The position numbers and the translations under genes were made by a program. From Lactonifactor sp. BIOML-A5 (GTDB lineage: Bacteria > Bacillota > Clostridia > Lachnospirales > Lachnospiraceae), in assembly GCF_009677585.1 (NCBI RefSeq), contig NZ_WKYV01000011.1, positions 51,557 to 115,556 on the forward strand: 64,000 bases of DNA. Reading direction: 5' to 3'. Within the stretch, counting starts at the first letter, position 1. The number at the start of each line of letters is the position of its first letter. The notes under the pieces are model-generated. The model worked only from the letters and a program-made list of their open reading frames with translations. It made no database searches and was not told where the DNA came from. Shown in pieces: positions 28,085 to 36,767 of this stretch.

Positions 28085-29110
28085 ATGTTTAAAAAAAATA
28101 TAGTCCTGACAAATTTATCTCATACTTTTCTTACCGGCTTTCCACTGGAAGTAAAATCCGCCGATCAGGTTCTTTTCTTTGATATAGAGACCACAGGCCT
28201 TGGATGGAAGCGTTCCGTCGTCTATCTGATAGGCGCGGTTCACTATAAAAACAGCCGCTGGACCCTGACTCAATGGTTCGCTGAGACAGAGGATGAGGAG
28301 AAAGAAATCCTCATGGATTTTTATCTTCTGGCCGACAGAAAATCCTATTTTATCCACTATAACGGTACCAGTTTTGATGTGCCTTATCTGAAACAAAAGT
28401 ACAATTTTTACCAGCTTTCCCACCCCTTTACTGACAAAAAGCAGCTGGATCTTTATCAAAAATTTATACCTTTAAAAAAGCTTTTCAAGCTGGAAAATAT
28501 GCGTCAGAAAGACCTGGAGTCTCTCCTGTCCTACCCGAGAAAGGATACCTTTTCCGGAAAAGAACTCATTCAAAAATATAAGGAATATCTTAAAAATCCC
28601 ACCCCGGAACTGTTGGAGCTCATACTACTCCACAACTATGATGACCTGATGGGAATGATCGGGCTCAGGCCTCTGTTCTCTTTCTTTCAGCTCCTGAACG
28701 GCAGCTGGACCATCCGGAAAGCCAGCATAATATCCACAGAGACTTACGAAGGTACAGAAGAACCGGAACTGCTGATTACCCTGGACCTGCATGTACCTCT
28801 CCCCTTCCCTTTCTCCGTTTCCAAAGCAGACTACTATCTCACGGGAAAAGACCGGCAGGCACGCATAAAATCTCCGGTGAAAGACGGAACATTAAAACTG
28901 TATTTTCCGAATTACCAAGATTATTATTATCTGCCATTGGAAGATACTGCAATACATAAAAGCATTGGATGTTATGTAGACAAAGAACACCGGATAAAGG
29001 CAACACCTGAGCTCTGTTATCAGAAATTCGAGTGTACAGAGGAGTTTCTGGAAGATCCAAAAAAGCTCTTGCGGTATGTGAGAGGAGTCTTGGGGGTTTT
29101 GGAGATGTGA
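28085..29110 (+). CDS. Ribonuclease H-like domain protein (YprB-like 3'-5' exonuclease)
   Basis: The 341-residue protein has a DEDD-type exonuclease core: FFDIETTGLG (first Asp and Glu near residues 33-35), an NGTSFDVPYL block and a late YDDLMGM block. It matches the YprB/RNase_H_2 family, which probably degrades or edits nucleic acids. I chose ATG at 28085, 9 bases after AAAGGAG. It is the only plus-strand gene in its region and converges on rpsA. Confidence 0.85.
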   Translation: MFKKNIVLTNLSHTFLTGFPLEVKSADQVLFFDIETTGLGWKRSVVYLIGAVHYKNSRWTLTQWFAETEDEEKEILMDFYLLADRKSYFIHYNGTSFDVPYLKQKYNFYQLSHPFTDKKQLDLYQKFIPLKKLFKLENMRQKDLESLLSYPRKDTFSGKELIQKYKEYLKNPTPELLELILLHNYDDLMGMIGLRPLFSFFQLLNGSWTIRKASIISTETYEGTEEPELLITLDLHVPLPFPFSVSKADYYLTGKDRQARIKSPVKDGTLKLYFPNYQDYYYLPLEDTAIHKSIGCYVDKEHRIKATPELCYQKFECTEEFLEDPKKLLRYVRGVLGVLEM

Positions 29111-29145
29111 AGTATGGGTTTAATAAGCTGTGGGAGGAGACAGAA

Positions 29146-29175
29146 AAGAGCTGCCGCCTCTCAGCAACAGCTCTT
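29146..29175. terminator. Hairpin between convergent yprB-like and rpsA genes
   Basis: The 8-bp arms AAGAGCTG and CAGCTCTT enclose a 14-base loop, 35 bases past the plus-strand stop and 11 bases past the rpsA stop. T-runs are poor on both sides, so it is a modest terminator candidate for both genes. Confidence 0.5.
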
Positions 29176-29186
29176 CCATCTCTCAA

Positions 29187-30281
29187 TTATTCTTCTGTAT
29201 CAACCGCATCCTCTGCCGGTGCTTCCCCAACTGGTTCTAACACCTTCATACTCAGGCTGATTTTTCTCTCGTCTCCGTTGAAGTCTACCACTTTTGCGGT
29301 GATAATCTGTCCTACGGACAGTACATCGGATGGTTTATCCACATGTTCCCTGGAAATCTGAGATACGTGAAGAAGTGCGTCTACACCGGGTTCTAACTCT
29401 ACGAAAGCACCGAAATCGGTCATACGTGCAATTCTTCCCTCAATTACATTTCCCACTGCATATTTGTCAGCTGCTGTAAGCCATGGATTCTGATCTTCAA
29501 ATTTCAGGCTTAGAGCAATTTTATCTCCGTTGATGTCTTTGATAAGAACCTTAATCTGGTCTCCTACAGTAAAGACTTTTTTAGGATTCTCTACTCTGCC
29601 CCAGGACATTTCGGAAATGTGCAGGAGTCCGTCCGCACCGCCCAGATCGATAAACGCACCGAAATCTGTTACGTTTTTGATGGTTCCCTCTACTACATCA
29701 CCCGGCTGAATTCTGGCAAAAAGTTCTTTCTGCATCTCAGCTTTTTCTGCCATTAACAGCTGCTTTCTGTCACCGATGATACGGCGGCGTCTTGGGTTAA
29801 ATTCACTGATTACAAATTCGATTTCCTGATCTGCATATTTAGATAAGTCTTTTTCATAAGTATCAGATACCAGACTGGCTGGGATAAAAATTCTTGCCTC
29901 ATCAATTACAACGCTTAAGCCTCCGTCCAATACCTGTGTCACTTTAGCTTTTAAGATTTCCTTGTTCTCGAATGCTTCTTCTAATCTCTTGTTGCCTTTT
30001 TCTGCTGCCAGTCTCTTATAGGTAAGCAGCACCTGGCCCTCACCGTCATTGACCTTTAATACCTTAGCTTCCATTGTGTCACCGACATGTACAAGAGTTG
30101 TCAAGTCTACATTCGGCTCATTTGTATATTCACTTCTGGAAATGATTCCATCTGCTTTATAGCCGATGTTCAGGATAATTTCATCTTCTTTTACGTCGAT
30201 GATCGTACCCTCTACCACCTCTCCATTTCTGATGGTCTTAAATGATTCGTCTAACATTTGTTCAAAGCTCAGTTCTGACAT
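29187..30281 (-). CDS. rpsA: 30S ribosomal protein S1 family protein (four S1 domains)
   Basis: The 364-residue protein has four S1 RNA-binding domains at about 15-85, 105-165, 185-255 and 270-340. Domains 3 and 4 are the most typical (VTDFGAFIDLGGADGLLHIS and MTDFGAFVELEPGVDALLH). I chose ATG at 30281 behind GAGGAGG with 9-base spacing. It overlaps the end of ispH by 20 bases in another frame. In several clostridia IspH and S1 are fused in one protein; here they are separate. Confidence 0.93.
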   Translation of the reverse strand: MSELSFEQMLDESFKTIRNGEVVEGTIIDVKEDEIILNIGYKADGIISRSEYTNEPNVDLTTLVHVGDTMEAKVLKVNDGEGQVLLTYKRLAAEKGNKRLEEAFENKEILKAKVTQVLDGGLSVVIDEARIFIPASLVSDTYEKDLSKYADQEIEFVISEFNPRRRRIIGDRKQLLMAEKAEMQKELFARIQPGDVVEGTIKNVTDFGAFIDLGGADGLLHISEMSWGRVENPKKVFTVGDQIKVLIKDINGDKIALSLKFEDQNPWLTAADKYAVGNVIEGRIARMTDFGAFVELEPGVDALLHVSQISREHVDKPSDVLSVGQIITAKVVDFNGDERKISLSMKVLEPVGEAPAEDAVDTEE

Positions 30282-31110
30282 GTTCTTGAACCTCCTCAAT
30301 AATATTATTTGGGGTGGATGCCCCTGCTGTAATACCTACGCAACCAATGGATCGAAAACAATCAGAATCCAAGTCAACAAGTGTCTGTATATAGTAAGTA
30401 TTTTTACATTCCTCTTTACATATCTGGTATAGCTTCTGGGTGTTGGAACTATGCTTTCCACCAATAACAATCATAGCATCCACATCTTTTGCGATCTGTC
30501 TGGCTTCCGTTTGTCGCTCCTTTGTTGCCTGGCAGATCGTATTAAAAACAAGTCTATCATACCTCTTTTTGCTAAAAATTTCAACTAGATCTTGAAAATT
30601 ATTGTAATTAAATGTCGTCTGTGCCACGATACACAGCTTTTCTACAGGCTTTTTCAGGAATTCCAGGGCCTCTTCTTTCGTCTGGATCACTGTCACCGGG
30701 CCGTTGCACCAGCCCTTGATCCCTTCCACTTCCGGATGGCTGTCATTGCCAAAAATCAATATATGCCGGCCTTGTCGGCTTTCCTCATCTACTATTCTGT
30801 GTATCTTTTTAACAAAAGGACAGGTGGCGTCAATATAGGAAATCCCGTTTTTCTCCATTCTCTCACACACAGCACGGGGGACACCGTGAGAGCGGATCAG
30901 GACAGTTCCCTCCCGGATCTGATACAGCTCTTCTTCCGTCTCCAGTATCCTTACCCCTCTGCCGGCAAGCTCTCTCACCACCTCTTCATTGTGAATGATC
31001 GGACCGTAGGTATAGACTTTTCCGTCCTTTTCAGACTCTTTATACGCAGTTTCCACCGCTCTTTTGACTCCAAAACAAAACCCTGCGGACTTCGCTACTT
31101 TTACTTCCAT
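30262..31110 (-). CDS. ispH: 4-hydroxy-3-methylbut-2-enyl diphosphate reductase
   Basis: The 282-residue protein has the three cysteines that hold the cluster of IspH: AGFCFGVKRA, IDATCPFVKK and FNTICQATKERQ. It also has SHGVPRAV and GGKHSSNTQKL. It makes isopentenyl and dimethylallyl diphosphate at the end of the MEP pathway. It follows cmk by 6 bases and overlaps rpsA. Confidence 0.97.
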   Translation of the reverse strand: MEVKVAKSAGFCFGVKRAVETAYKESEKDGKVYTYGPIIHNEEVVRELAGRGVRILETEEELYQIREGTVLIRSHGVPRAVCERMEKNGISYIDATCPFVKKIHRIVDEESRQGRHILIFGNDSHPEVEGIKGWCNGPVTVIQTKEEALEFLKKPVEKLCIVAQTTFNYNNFQDLVEIFSKKRYDRLVFNTICQATKERQTEARQIAKDVDAMIVIGGKHSSNTQKLYQICKEECKNTYYIQTLVDLDSDCFRSIGCVGITAGASTPNNIIEEVQEHVRTEL

Positions 31111-31116
31111 ACTTCC

Positions 31117-31797
31117 TCATTTCTCATTTTTCTGTTTTTTTGCTTCATATATTTCTAGAATTGCATGTATTACTTCAGGAATATCCAGATCTGAAGTGTC
31201 CACCAAAACAGCATCCTCAGCCTGTCTCAGGGGAGATATTTCACGAGTCATATCCCGGCGATCCCTCTCATTAATGTCAGCCTCAATTGCATGAATATCG
31301 CAGGCAATTCCCTTCTCTGTCAATTCTTTGTATCTGCGCATAGCCCTGGTGTGAGTGCTTGCCGTGAGATAGATTTTGACATTGGCATCCGGAAGCACCT
31401 GGGTCCCGATGTCCCTGCCGTCCATAACTACATTTGTACTTCTTGCCATCTGCTGCTGCAGTTCCACCAGCTTCCTGCGGATAGCCGGGTTGGCAGAGCT
31501 TACAGAGGCCATATTCCCTACCTCTTCACTTCTTAGCCTTGCGGTCACATTCTCATGATTCAGAATCACCTGCTGTTCGCCGTTTTCGTACTGTATGGTA
31601 ATATCCGCCGTACGGCAGGCTTTTTCCATCCCCAGGGCATCCTCCGGAGGAATACCCTGCTGCAGGAGATAGTAAGCCATTGCCCGGTACATAGCTCCTG
31701 TGTCCACATAAACGAAGGACAATTGTCGGGCAATTTCCTTTGCAATGGTACTTTTTCCGGCCCCCGCCGGACCATCAATAGCGATGTTATCTCTCAT
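31117..31797 (-). CDS. cmk: (d)CMP kinase
   Basis: The 226-residue protein has the P-loop AIDGPAGAGKSTIAK, the DTGAMYRA region and the DGRDIGTQVLPDA block typical of cytidylate kinase. It phosphorylates CMP and dCMP. The ATG has GGAGGAG upstream and lies inside the last codons of the HI0933 gene, with an 11-base overlap. The cmk-ispH-rpsA order is conserved in many clostridia. Confidence 0.97.
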   Translation of the reverse strand: MRDNIAIDGPAGAGKSTIAKEIARQLSFVYVDTGAMYRAMAYYLLQQGIPPEDALGMEKACRTADITIQYENGEQQVILNHENVTARLRSEEVGNMASVSSANPAIRRKLVELQQQMARSTNVVMDGRDIGTQVLPDANVKIYLTASTHTRAMRRYKELTEKGIACDIHAIEADINERDRRDMTREISPLRQAEDAVLVDTSDLDIPEVIHAILEIYEAKKQKNEK

Positions 31798-33037
31798 CTT
31801 GTTCTCCTCCTTCTATTGCCTGAGCCGCCGCGTAAGCGGTAGACCAGGCGATCTGCAGATTAAATCCACCTGTAACAGCATCCAGGTCCAGCACTTCACC
31901 TATAAAAAAGAGCCTCTTTATTAGTTTTGACTCCATAGTCGATGGATTTACCTCAGAAACCTTGATCCCGCCTTTTGTAATAATAGCTTCGTTAAAATCT
32001 CTGGTCCCGGTTATGGTAAACGGAAAGGCTTTCAGCAATTCCAGAAGTCCCGCCCGCTCTTCCCTGGAGATCTCATGTATCTTCTTTTCCGGGGGGATTT
32101 TGCTCAGCTCAATGATCACGGGAAGAAACTTCGCCGGTAAAAGGCCGTGAATTACGTTTTTAAATTGTTTATTCTTCCCCTCTTCAAAATCTCTCAGGAT
32201 CCTGTCATCCAACTGTTCTCTGGACAGAGCCGGCTTCAGATCCACATATCCCTGGAGCGGCTTTTTTTCCAGTTTTCTGCTCAGACTGGCGCTGGCGGTA
32301 AGCACCAGGGGACCTGTGACACCGAAGTGTGTAAACATCATCTCCCCGAACTCCTCGTACAAGGTCTTCTTCCCGTCCTTTATGGTCAGCGTAACATTTT
32401 TCAGAGAAAGCCCCTGAAGAAGGGGAATATAGGCTTCTTTCGTCTCCATAGGCACCAGCGAGGGAACCAGCTCTGTCACCTTGTGGCCAGCCCGTTTCGC
32501 AAATTCGTATCCGTCTCCCGTAGAACCTGTAGCCTGATAAGAGAACCCTCCCGTAGCGATTATCACACAGTCACCAGAGATTACCTGCCCGTTTTTAAGC
32601 AGAATCCCTCTGGCCTGTCCCCCTTCTGTCACAAGATCCATCACCTGCGTTCCCAGGTGAATCTTAACTCCCTCCATCTTCATTCTGCGCTCCATGGCAC
32701 CGATTATTTCTGACGAATGATCGGAAACAGGAAAGACACGATTTCCCCGTTCCACCTTGGTCTTCACCCCGATAGATTCAAAGAAATCAATGGTATCCCA
32801 ATTGGTATACCCATAAAATGCGCTGTACAGAAACTTTGGATTACTCATCACCGCGTTCAAAAGTTCGCTGACATCACAGGCATTTGTCAGATTGCATCTG
32901 CCCTTTCCTGTGATATAAAGCTTTTTGCCCAGTTTCTCATTTTTTTCAAATACATGTACCTCATGACCATGTTTAGCGGCAAACACAGAAGCAAACATCC
33001 CCGCTGCCCCGCCGCCTACAATTAATACTTTAGACAT
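31787..33037 (-). CDS. HI0933/YhiN-family FAD-dependent oxidoreductase
   Basis: The 416-residue flavoprotein starts with an FAD-binding Rossmann motif (IVGGGAAGMFASVFAAKHG) and has the family's YITGKGRCNLTN, ATGGFSYQATGSTGDGY and GEVLDLDAVTGGFNLQ blocks. The family includes BaiN, a bile-acid enzyme of Clostridium scindens, but this copy is in a housekeeping cluster with cmk and ispH, so I do not assign that substrate. It overlaps rpiR by 8 bases and cmk by 11, which shows a tight operon. Confidence 0.9.
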   Translation of the reverse strand: MSKVLIVGGGAAGMFASVFAAKHGHEVHVFEKNEKLGKKLYITGKGRCNLTNACDVSELLNAVMSNPKFLYSAFYGYTNWDTIDFFESIGVKTKVERGNRVFPVSDHSSEIIGAMERRMKMEGVKIHLGTQVMDLVTEGGQARGILLKNGQVISGDCVIIATGGFSYQATGSTGDGYEFAKRAGHKVTELVPSLVPMETKEAYIPLLQGLSLKNVTLTIKDGKKTLYEEFGEMMFTHFGVTGPLVLTASASLSRKLEKKPLQGYVDLKPALSREQLDDRILRDFEEGKNKQFKNVIHGLLPAKFLPVIIELSKIPPEKKIHEISREERAGLLELLKAFPFTITGTRDFNEAIITKGGIKVSEVNPSTMESKLIKRLFFIGEVLDLDAVTGGFNLQIAWSTAYAAAQAIEGGEQDER

Positions 33038-33956
33038 TATTCTCTCCCATATTAGGATTCTTTATTTCAATATTGTTATCTGCCAGATTAATTTCATCAT
33101 TGTTATATACCTGGAATTCATCCCAGATTTCTTCCAGGGATTCCAGCGTAGACACTACCTCTTTCTGCTTTTTCATACAAAGTGCCACAACCAGCGCATT
33201 CACTACACTCAGAGGCGCCACCAGAGAGTCCACAATGGATGCCATATCACTTCTCGCTATAAGATTACAGGAGGAATACAGGTTCATAGGTGAGTGGATA
33301 CTGTCTGTGAGCGTTATCACTTTGGCACTGCGCTTGTTGGCGAACTCCATTGCCTTCAGTGTCCGCATAGAATATCTTGGAAAACTGATACCAATGATAA
33401 CATCCTTTTCATCGATTCGGATCATCTGTTCAAACAGCTCACTGGCACTGTTTGTCTGAAGGAGATGTACATTGTCGAAAATCAAGTTAAGATAAAAGCT
33501 TAAAAAGCTTGCCAGCGGGGCACAGCTTCTGATTCCCACAATATAGATCCTTTTCGCTTTTAAAATAGTATCTACAGCTATCTCAAAAGCCTCCTGATCC
33601 ATATGCTCCAGGGTCAGCTTAATCTTATCAATATCTGACTGCAGCACCGTTTCCAGTATCTCTGACTGAGGGACCTTTCCGTAAGTGACCTCCATTCTCT
33701 GGATAGAGTTCAATTTGTTTCTCACAAGCTCTTCCAACGCTTTCTGAAACTCAGGATACCCCTTGTAACCCAGATAGATTGCGAAACGCACAACTGTGGA
33801 CTCACTTACTCCCACGACTTCCCCAAGCTTTGCAGCCGTAAGAAACACCGCCTTGTCATAGTTGTCATTGATATAAGTTGCCAGCTTTTTCTGTCCCTTG
33901 CTGAAAGACGGGAACAGGCTGTTCATTCTGCTTAATAAATTCTCTGTCTTTCCCAT
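33030..33956 (-). CDS. MurR/RpiR family transcriptional regulator
   Basis: The 308-residue protein has an N-terminal RpiR helix-turn-helix (about 1-75, with LGEVVGVSESTVVRFAIYLGYKG split at about 45-65) and a SIS sugar-phosphate-binding domain (about 115-260). It heads the cluster and overlaps the flavoprotein gene. The effector is probably a phosphosugar. A palindrome between its candidate -10 and -35 could be its own operator. Confidence 0.92.
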   Translation of the reverse strand: MGKTENLLSRMNSLFPSFSKGQKKLATYINDNYDKAVFLTAAKLGEVVGVSESTVVRFAIYLGYKGYPEFQKALEELVRNKLNSIQRMEVTYGKVPQSEILETVLQSDIDKIKLTLEHMDQEAFEIAVDTILKAKRIYIVGIRSCAPLASFLSFYLNLIFDNVHLLQTNSASELFEQMIRIDEKDVIIGISFPRYSMRTLKAMEFANKRSAKVITLTDSIHSPMNLYSSCNLIARSDMASIVDSLVAPLSVVNALVVALCMKKQKEVVSTLESLEEIWDEFQVYNNDEINLADNNIEIKNPNMGENNV

Positions 33957-33976
33957 TTCATACCTCGATCCTTTTT

Positions 33977-34030
33977 GGCTCCCTCAGGAGTCACTGCCGG
34001 CATTATATCATGCCTTCGGCATGATCGCCA
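33977..34030 (-). promoter_or_regulatory. Candidate promoter/operator of the rpiR operon
   Basis: On the minus strand TATAAT occupies 34002-34007. A perfect inverted repeat ATCATGCC-TTC-GGCATGAT (34007-34025) fills the spacer up to where a -35 would lie (34025-34030, weak match). A second small repeat (GGCTCC/GGAGTC, 33977-33992) lies between the -10 and the gene. The placement suggests autoregulation by RpiR. Confidence 0.45.
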
Positions 34031-34089
34031 TTCCCCGCTCGCTAAAAGTGAGCAAAGCTCCCTATGGTTCGCTAACGCTCATTATATCA
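34001..34089. repeat. Hairpin-rich element flanked by 10-bp direct repeats
   Basis: CATTATATCA occurs at 34001-34010 and again at 34080-34089. Between the copies are a perfect 8-bp palindrome with a 3-base loop and a GCTC...GAGC hairpin near 34037-34053. No coding frame is visible. It could be a REP-like element or a regulatory region. A further 7-bp hairpin (GGATTTT/AAAATCC) lies at 34121-34138, just past the metallophosphoesterase stop. Confidence 0.4.
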
Positions 34090-34156
34090 CAAAAGCGGGT
34101 GAATTTAAATCTGCCACTTTGGATTTTGTTTAAAATCCCCTGTATATCCCTGCGTT

Positions 34157-35365
34157 CTAAGGATTTTCTGTAAAATGCACAAGAATTTCTACAATTTCAC
34201 TTTCTGTTCCCACACGCATAGCCGGTCCCCATACCCCCACTCCCGAGGTGACAATAGATGTCATATCTCCCACCTGCAGCAGGCCGCAGGGGTTCTTCCA
34301 TCCCAGCCTTACCGTAAGATTTCCGGGAAACATCTGCCCGTCATGGGTATGACCGGATAAATCCAGATCTGCCCCAGCCTCTGCCAGTTCCTCCAGTTGG
34401 GAAGGCTGATGGTCCATCACTATAACTGGGATGTCCTTATTCAGATTCCCAAGCAGTTCCTCCGGAGATTCTCTGCTCTCCCTCATCTTTTTCACCATGG
34501 AGGGATCTTTTCTTCCTGCCAGGCAGAAGGCATCGTCCACCAGCAGCACCTCATCAGAGAGCAGCGTAATATCCGCAGCCTCCAGGAATTCTTTCATTCT
34601 GGGATCTTCCTTTCTGACTTCTCCGGATGGAAAAGAGAATCCTGCCAGCAGCTTTTCATTCAGATCGTGATTCCCCCAGCATGCATATACTCCATAAGTG
34701 CTTTTGATCTCTCTCAAAACCGAGGCGATCCTTTCCGGATGAGAAATGGCATTGTACTCATTATCGAATATATCCCCTGTCAGACAGACAAGATCTCCGT
34801 CGCAGGCATTGATTGCCTCCACCATCCTTCTCATCTGCTCTTCGCCTACACTGTACCCCAGATGCAGATCCCCGGCTACTATTATGCGGAGGTCCTCCCG
34901 TCCCCAGCATTCTTTTTGTATCTCCACCGCATATTTGGCAGTGTGTATATACCTGGCGTGAAAAATGCCGTATATGCTCAGCAATGTGATAAGAAAAACA
35001 CAGATTCCGCCTGCCGCTGCAAAGGTTTTTCTGTACTCCAGGAAATCCTGAGAGATCCTTTTTGTCCTTTTCAGCAAAATACGCGTCAAGCCGGCCCCAA
35101 AAAGCACCAGCAGGGTATAGAGAAAGATCCCCAGCCAGTAATTATTCAGCAGCTTTAATAGCCTGTGAAGCACCCCCTTATGGACTATGAAGGAGGTCAG
35201 AGGCGTCAGCGCCATAAACAGATATGCGCCCACAAATCCCCTGCAAAACCATTTCGACTGGAAATATTTATGACATGCTCCCATCCATCTCATCGCCAGC
35301 CGCAGTACATACCAATTTATCAAAAAATACAGCGGAGCCAGTAAAAATGCCAGCAAAACCTTCAC
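34157..35365 (-). CDS. Membrane-anchored metallophosphoesterase
   Basis: The protein has about 400 residues. Four membrane helices fill residues 1-135, followed by a calcineurin-like phosphoesterase domain with GDLHLGYS, GDIFDNE, GNHDLN and GHTHDGQ, which hold the two metals. It probably acts near the membrane, as YkuE/YaeI-type lipid phosphatases do. The start is uncertain: GTG at 35365 lies right on top of AAAGGGGA, while TTG at 35356 has that site 8 bases away. The substrate is unknown. Confidence 0.88.
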   Translation of the reverse strand: MKVLLAFLLAPLYFLINWYVLRLAMRWMGACHKYFQSKWFCRGFVGAYLFMALTPLTSFIVHKGVLHRLLKLLNNYWLGIFLYTLLVLFGAGLTRILLKRTKRISQDFLEYRKTFAAAGGICVFLITLLSIYGIFHARYIHTAKYAVEIQKECWGREDLRIIVAGDLHLGYSVGEEQMRRMVEAINACDGDLVCLTGDIFDNEYNAISHPERIASVLREIKSTYGVYACWGNHDLNEKLLAGFSFPSGEVRKEDPRMKEFLEAADITLLSDEVLLVDDAFCLAGRKDPSMVKKMRESRESPEELLGNLNKDIPVIVMDHQPSQLEELAEAGADLDLSGHTHDGQMFPGNLTVRLGWKNPCGLLQVGDMTSIVTSGVGVWGPAMRVGTESEIVEILVHFTENP

Positions 35366-35398
35366 TCCCCTTTCTTTTTATGATTGTAACATAAAATC

Positions 35399-35442
35399 AG
35401 AAAAAAAGGCATCTGTATGAACTGTGTTCTTTACAGATACCT
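35399..35442 (-). terminator. Terminator of the DH-gntP-larA operon
   Basis: On the minus strand AAGGTATCTGTA pairs with TACAGATGCCTT (one mismatch), and a run of six or more T follows. It lies 24 bases after the stop of the LarA-like gene. Confidence 0.85.
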
Positions 35443-35465
35443 TCTATATTATATATAGTTATTAT

Positions 35466-36749
35466 TTACCAGAGATTTCCATCTGAGTCAAAGGGAAGAT
35501 ACTCCGGTTCACTCTCGATTATCAGATCCGGATTTTTCTTAGCCTCCTCGTAATATGCCTCAGAGAGCATAATATGTTCAATATGTAAGCTGTTAGGAAT
35601 CCTGACGATTCTGGCATGCTTCTTGTCAATCTCATTGCAGGTTCGCACACACACCTGAATAGCTTCCCTGTCGCTTTCCATAATAATGGGAATTCTCACA
35701 CCGCCCAACACTGTGCAGGTAATTGCATTGGGATACATAGAAGCCAGATCCAGCTTCTCAAAAACTCTTTTGGTTGTTGCGCTGGAATACCCCAGTCCGA
35801 TACCGTTCCCGTGGGTTTCAGGGCTCAGATCCAGCACACAAACTCTCTGGGCTTTGATTCCGCCGGTCGCGTAGGGTGTACAGAAGGTTCCCGTAATATT
35901 GGGATCCATACCGTCTCCACTAAAATTCTTGCCGATCTGATCCACTACCAAAACATCACATTCATCCACCAGTATTCTTGGCATATTGGCAAATGCTTCC
36001 TGAAGCAGCGGAGGCTCTTTTTCCGCAATCTCCTCTGCACTGACTGCTACAATTTTACATGTCTCGTCAAAAGCATTCTCAATGGTGGGGACGGCAAACA
36101 GAATTGGTGCGTTTTTAATAATTGCTCTTCCGAACATAGGAACATATTTGGCCATATTTTTGAATCCTGCCTCGTGGCAGACCTCCGCTCCATGCTGCTT
36201 TCCCAGTCCGATGGCCATCATCTTCATAATACCGCTTTCATAAGGACCCCGAAATGCAGTATGTGGTTTGATCCTGCATCCAAGGATAATCCCGTCTGCC
36301 TCTGCTGCATACTTATCAATAAATACATCCATTCCCTCTTCATTGACACCAATCTTCTTCACTTCCATAGACGAAAGAATAGGGCACCCCATAGCTTCCT
36401 CCGTAATGCCATAACTTTCCAGCACAGCCTTCTGTCCCTCAGCCGTGGCACCTCCGTGACTGCCCATGGCCGGTACGATAAATGGCCGGGCACCTCTGTA
36501 TTTCACAAAATCAGCAATACATTTTGTGGTCAATGCCACATTGGCAATTCCCCTGGAACCCGCGGTAATAGCAATACGCATCCCAGGCTGTACTTTATCA
36601 GCAAATTTTTTCTGAGAAAGAAGCTTTCGGATAATGTCCGGAATCTCTTCCGGTTCAATCCTCGGCCTCGGAAAAACTTGTTTTACCTTAAACATTTTCG
36701 GCAGAGCTATATCGCTCACCAAATCTGCCACTAACTGTCTGTCCCGCAT
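35466..36749 (-). CDS. LarA-like nickel-pincer racemase/epimerase (DUF2088)
   Basis: The 427-residue protein has the LarA signature PAMGSHGGAT (the His is a LarA catalytic-type residue) and KPHTAFRGPYESGIMKMMA, which holds further His and the Lys that binds the nickel-pincer cofactor in LarA. I chose ATG at 36749 with AGGAGAG upstream; a TTG three codons earlier is too close to that site. It ends an operon with a GntP permease and a zinc dehydrogenase. LarA homologues include sugar-acid C2-epimerases, so here an epimerase of gluconate-, galactonate- or altronate-like acids is more likely than lactate racemase. No larB, larC or larE is in the window. Confidence 0.85.
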   Translation of the reverse strand: MRDRQLVADLVSDIALPKMFKVKQVFPRPRIEPEEIPDIIRKLLSQKKFADKVQPGMRIAITAGSRGIANVALTTKCIADFVKYRGARPFIVPAMGSHGGATAEGQKAVLESYGITEEAMGCPILSSMEVKKIGVNEEGMDVFIDKYAAEADGIILGCRIKPHTAFRGPYESGIMKMMAIGLGKQHGAEVCHEAGFKNMAKYVPMFGRAIIKNAPILFAVPTIENAFDETCKIVAVSAEEIAEKEPPLLQEAFANMPRILVDECDVLVVDQIGKNFSGDGMDPNITGTFCTPYATGGIKAQRVCVLDLSPETHGNGIGLGYSSATTKRVFEKLDLASMYPNAITCTVLGGVRIPIIMESDREAIQVCVRTCNEIDKKHARIVRIPNSLHIEHIMLSEAYYEEAKKNPDLIIESEPEYLPFDSDGNLW

Positions 36750-36767
36750 ACTGTACAACTCTCCTAA

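Noticed and set aside
31787..33037. Bile-acid reductase BaiN
   Set aside because: The family matches, but there is no bai gene nearby and the gene is embedded with cmk and ispH, so only the HI0933 family is supported.
35466..36749. Lactate racemase (larA) proper
   Set aside because: The fold and His/Lys motifs match, but the neighbours are sugar-acid genes and no larBCE is present, so the lactate substrate is not supported.
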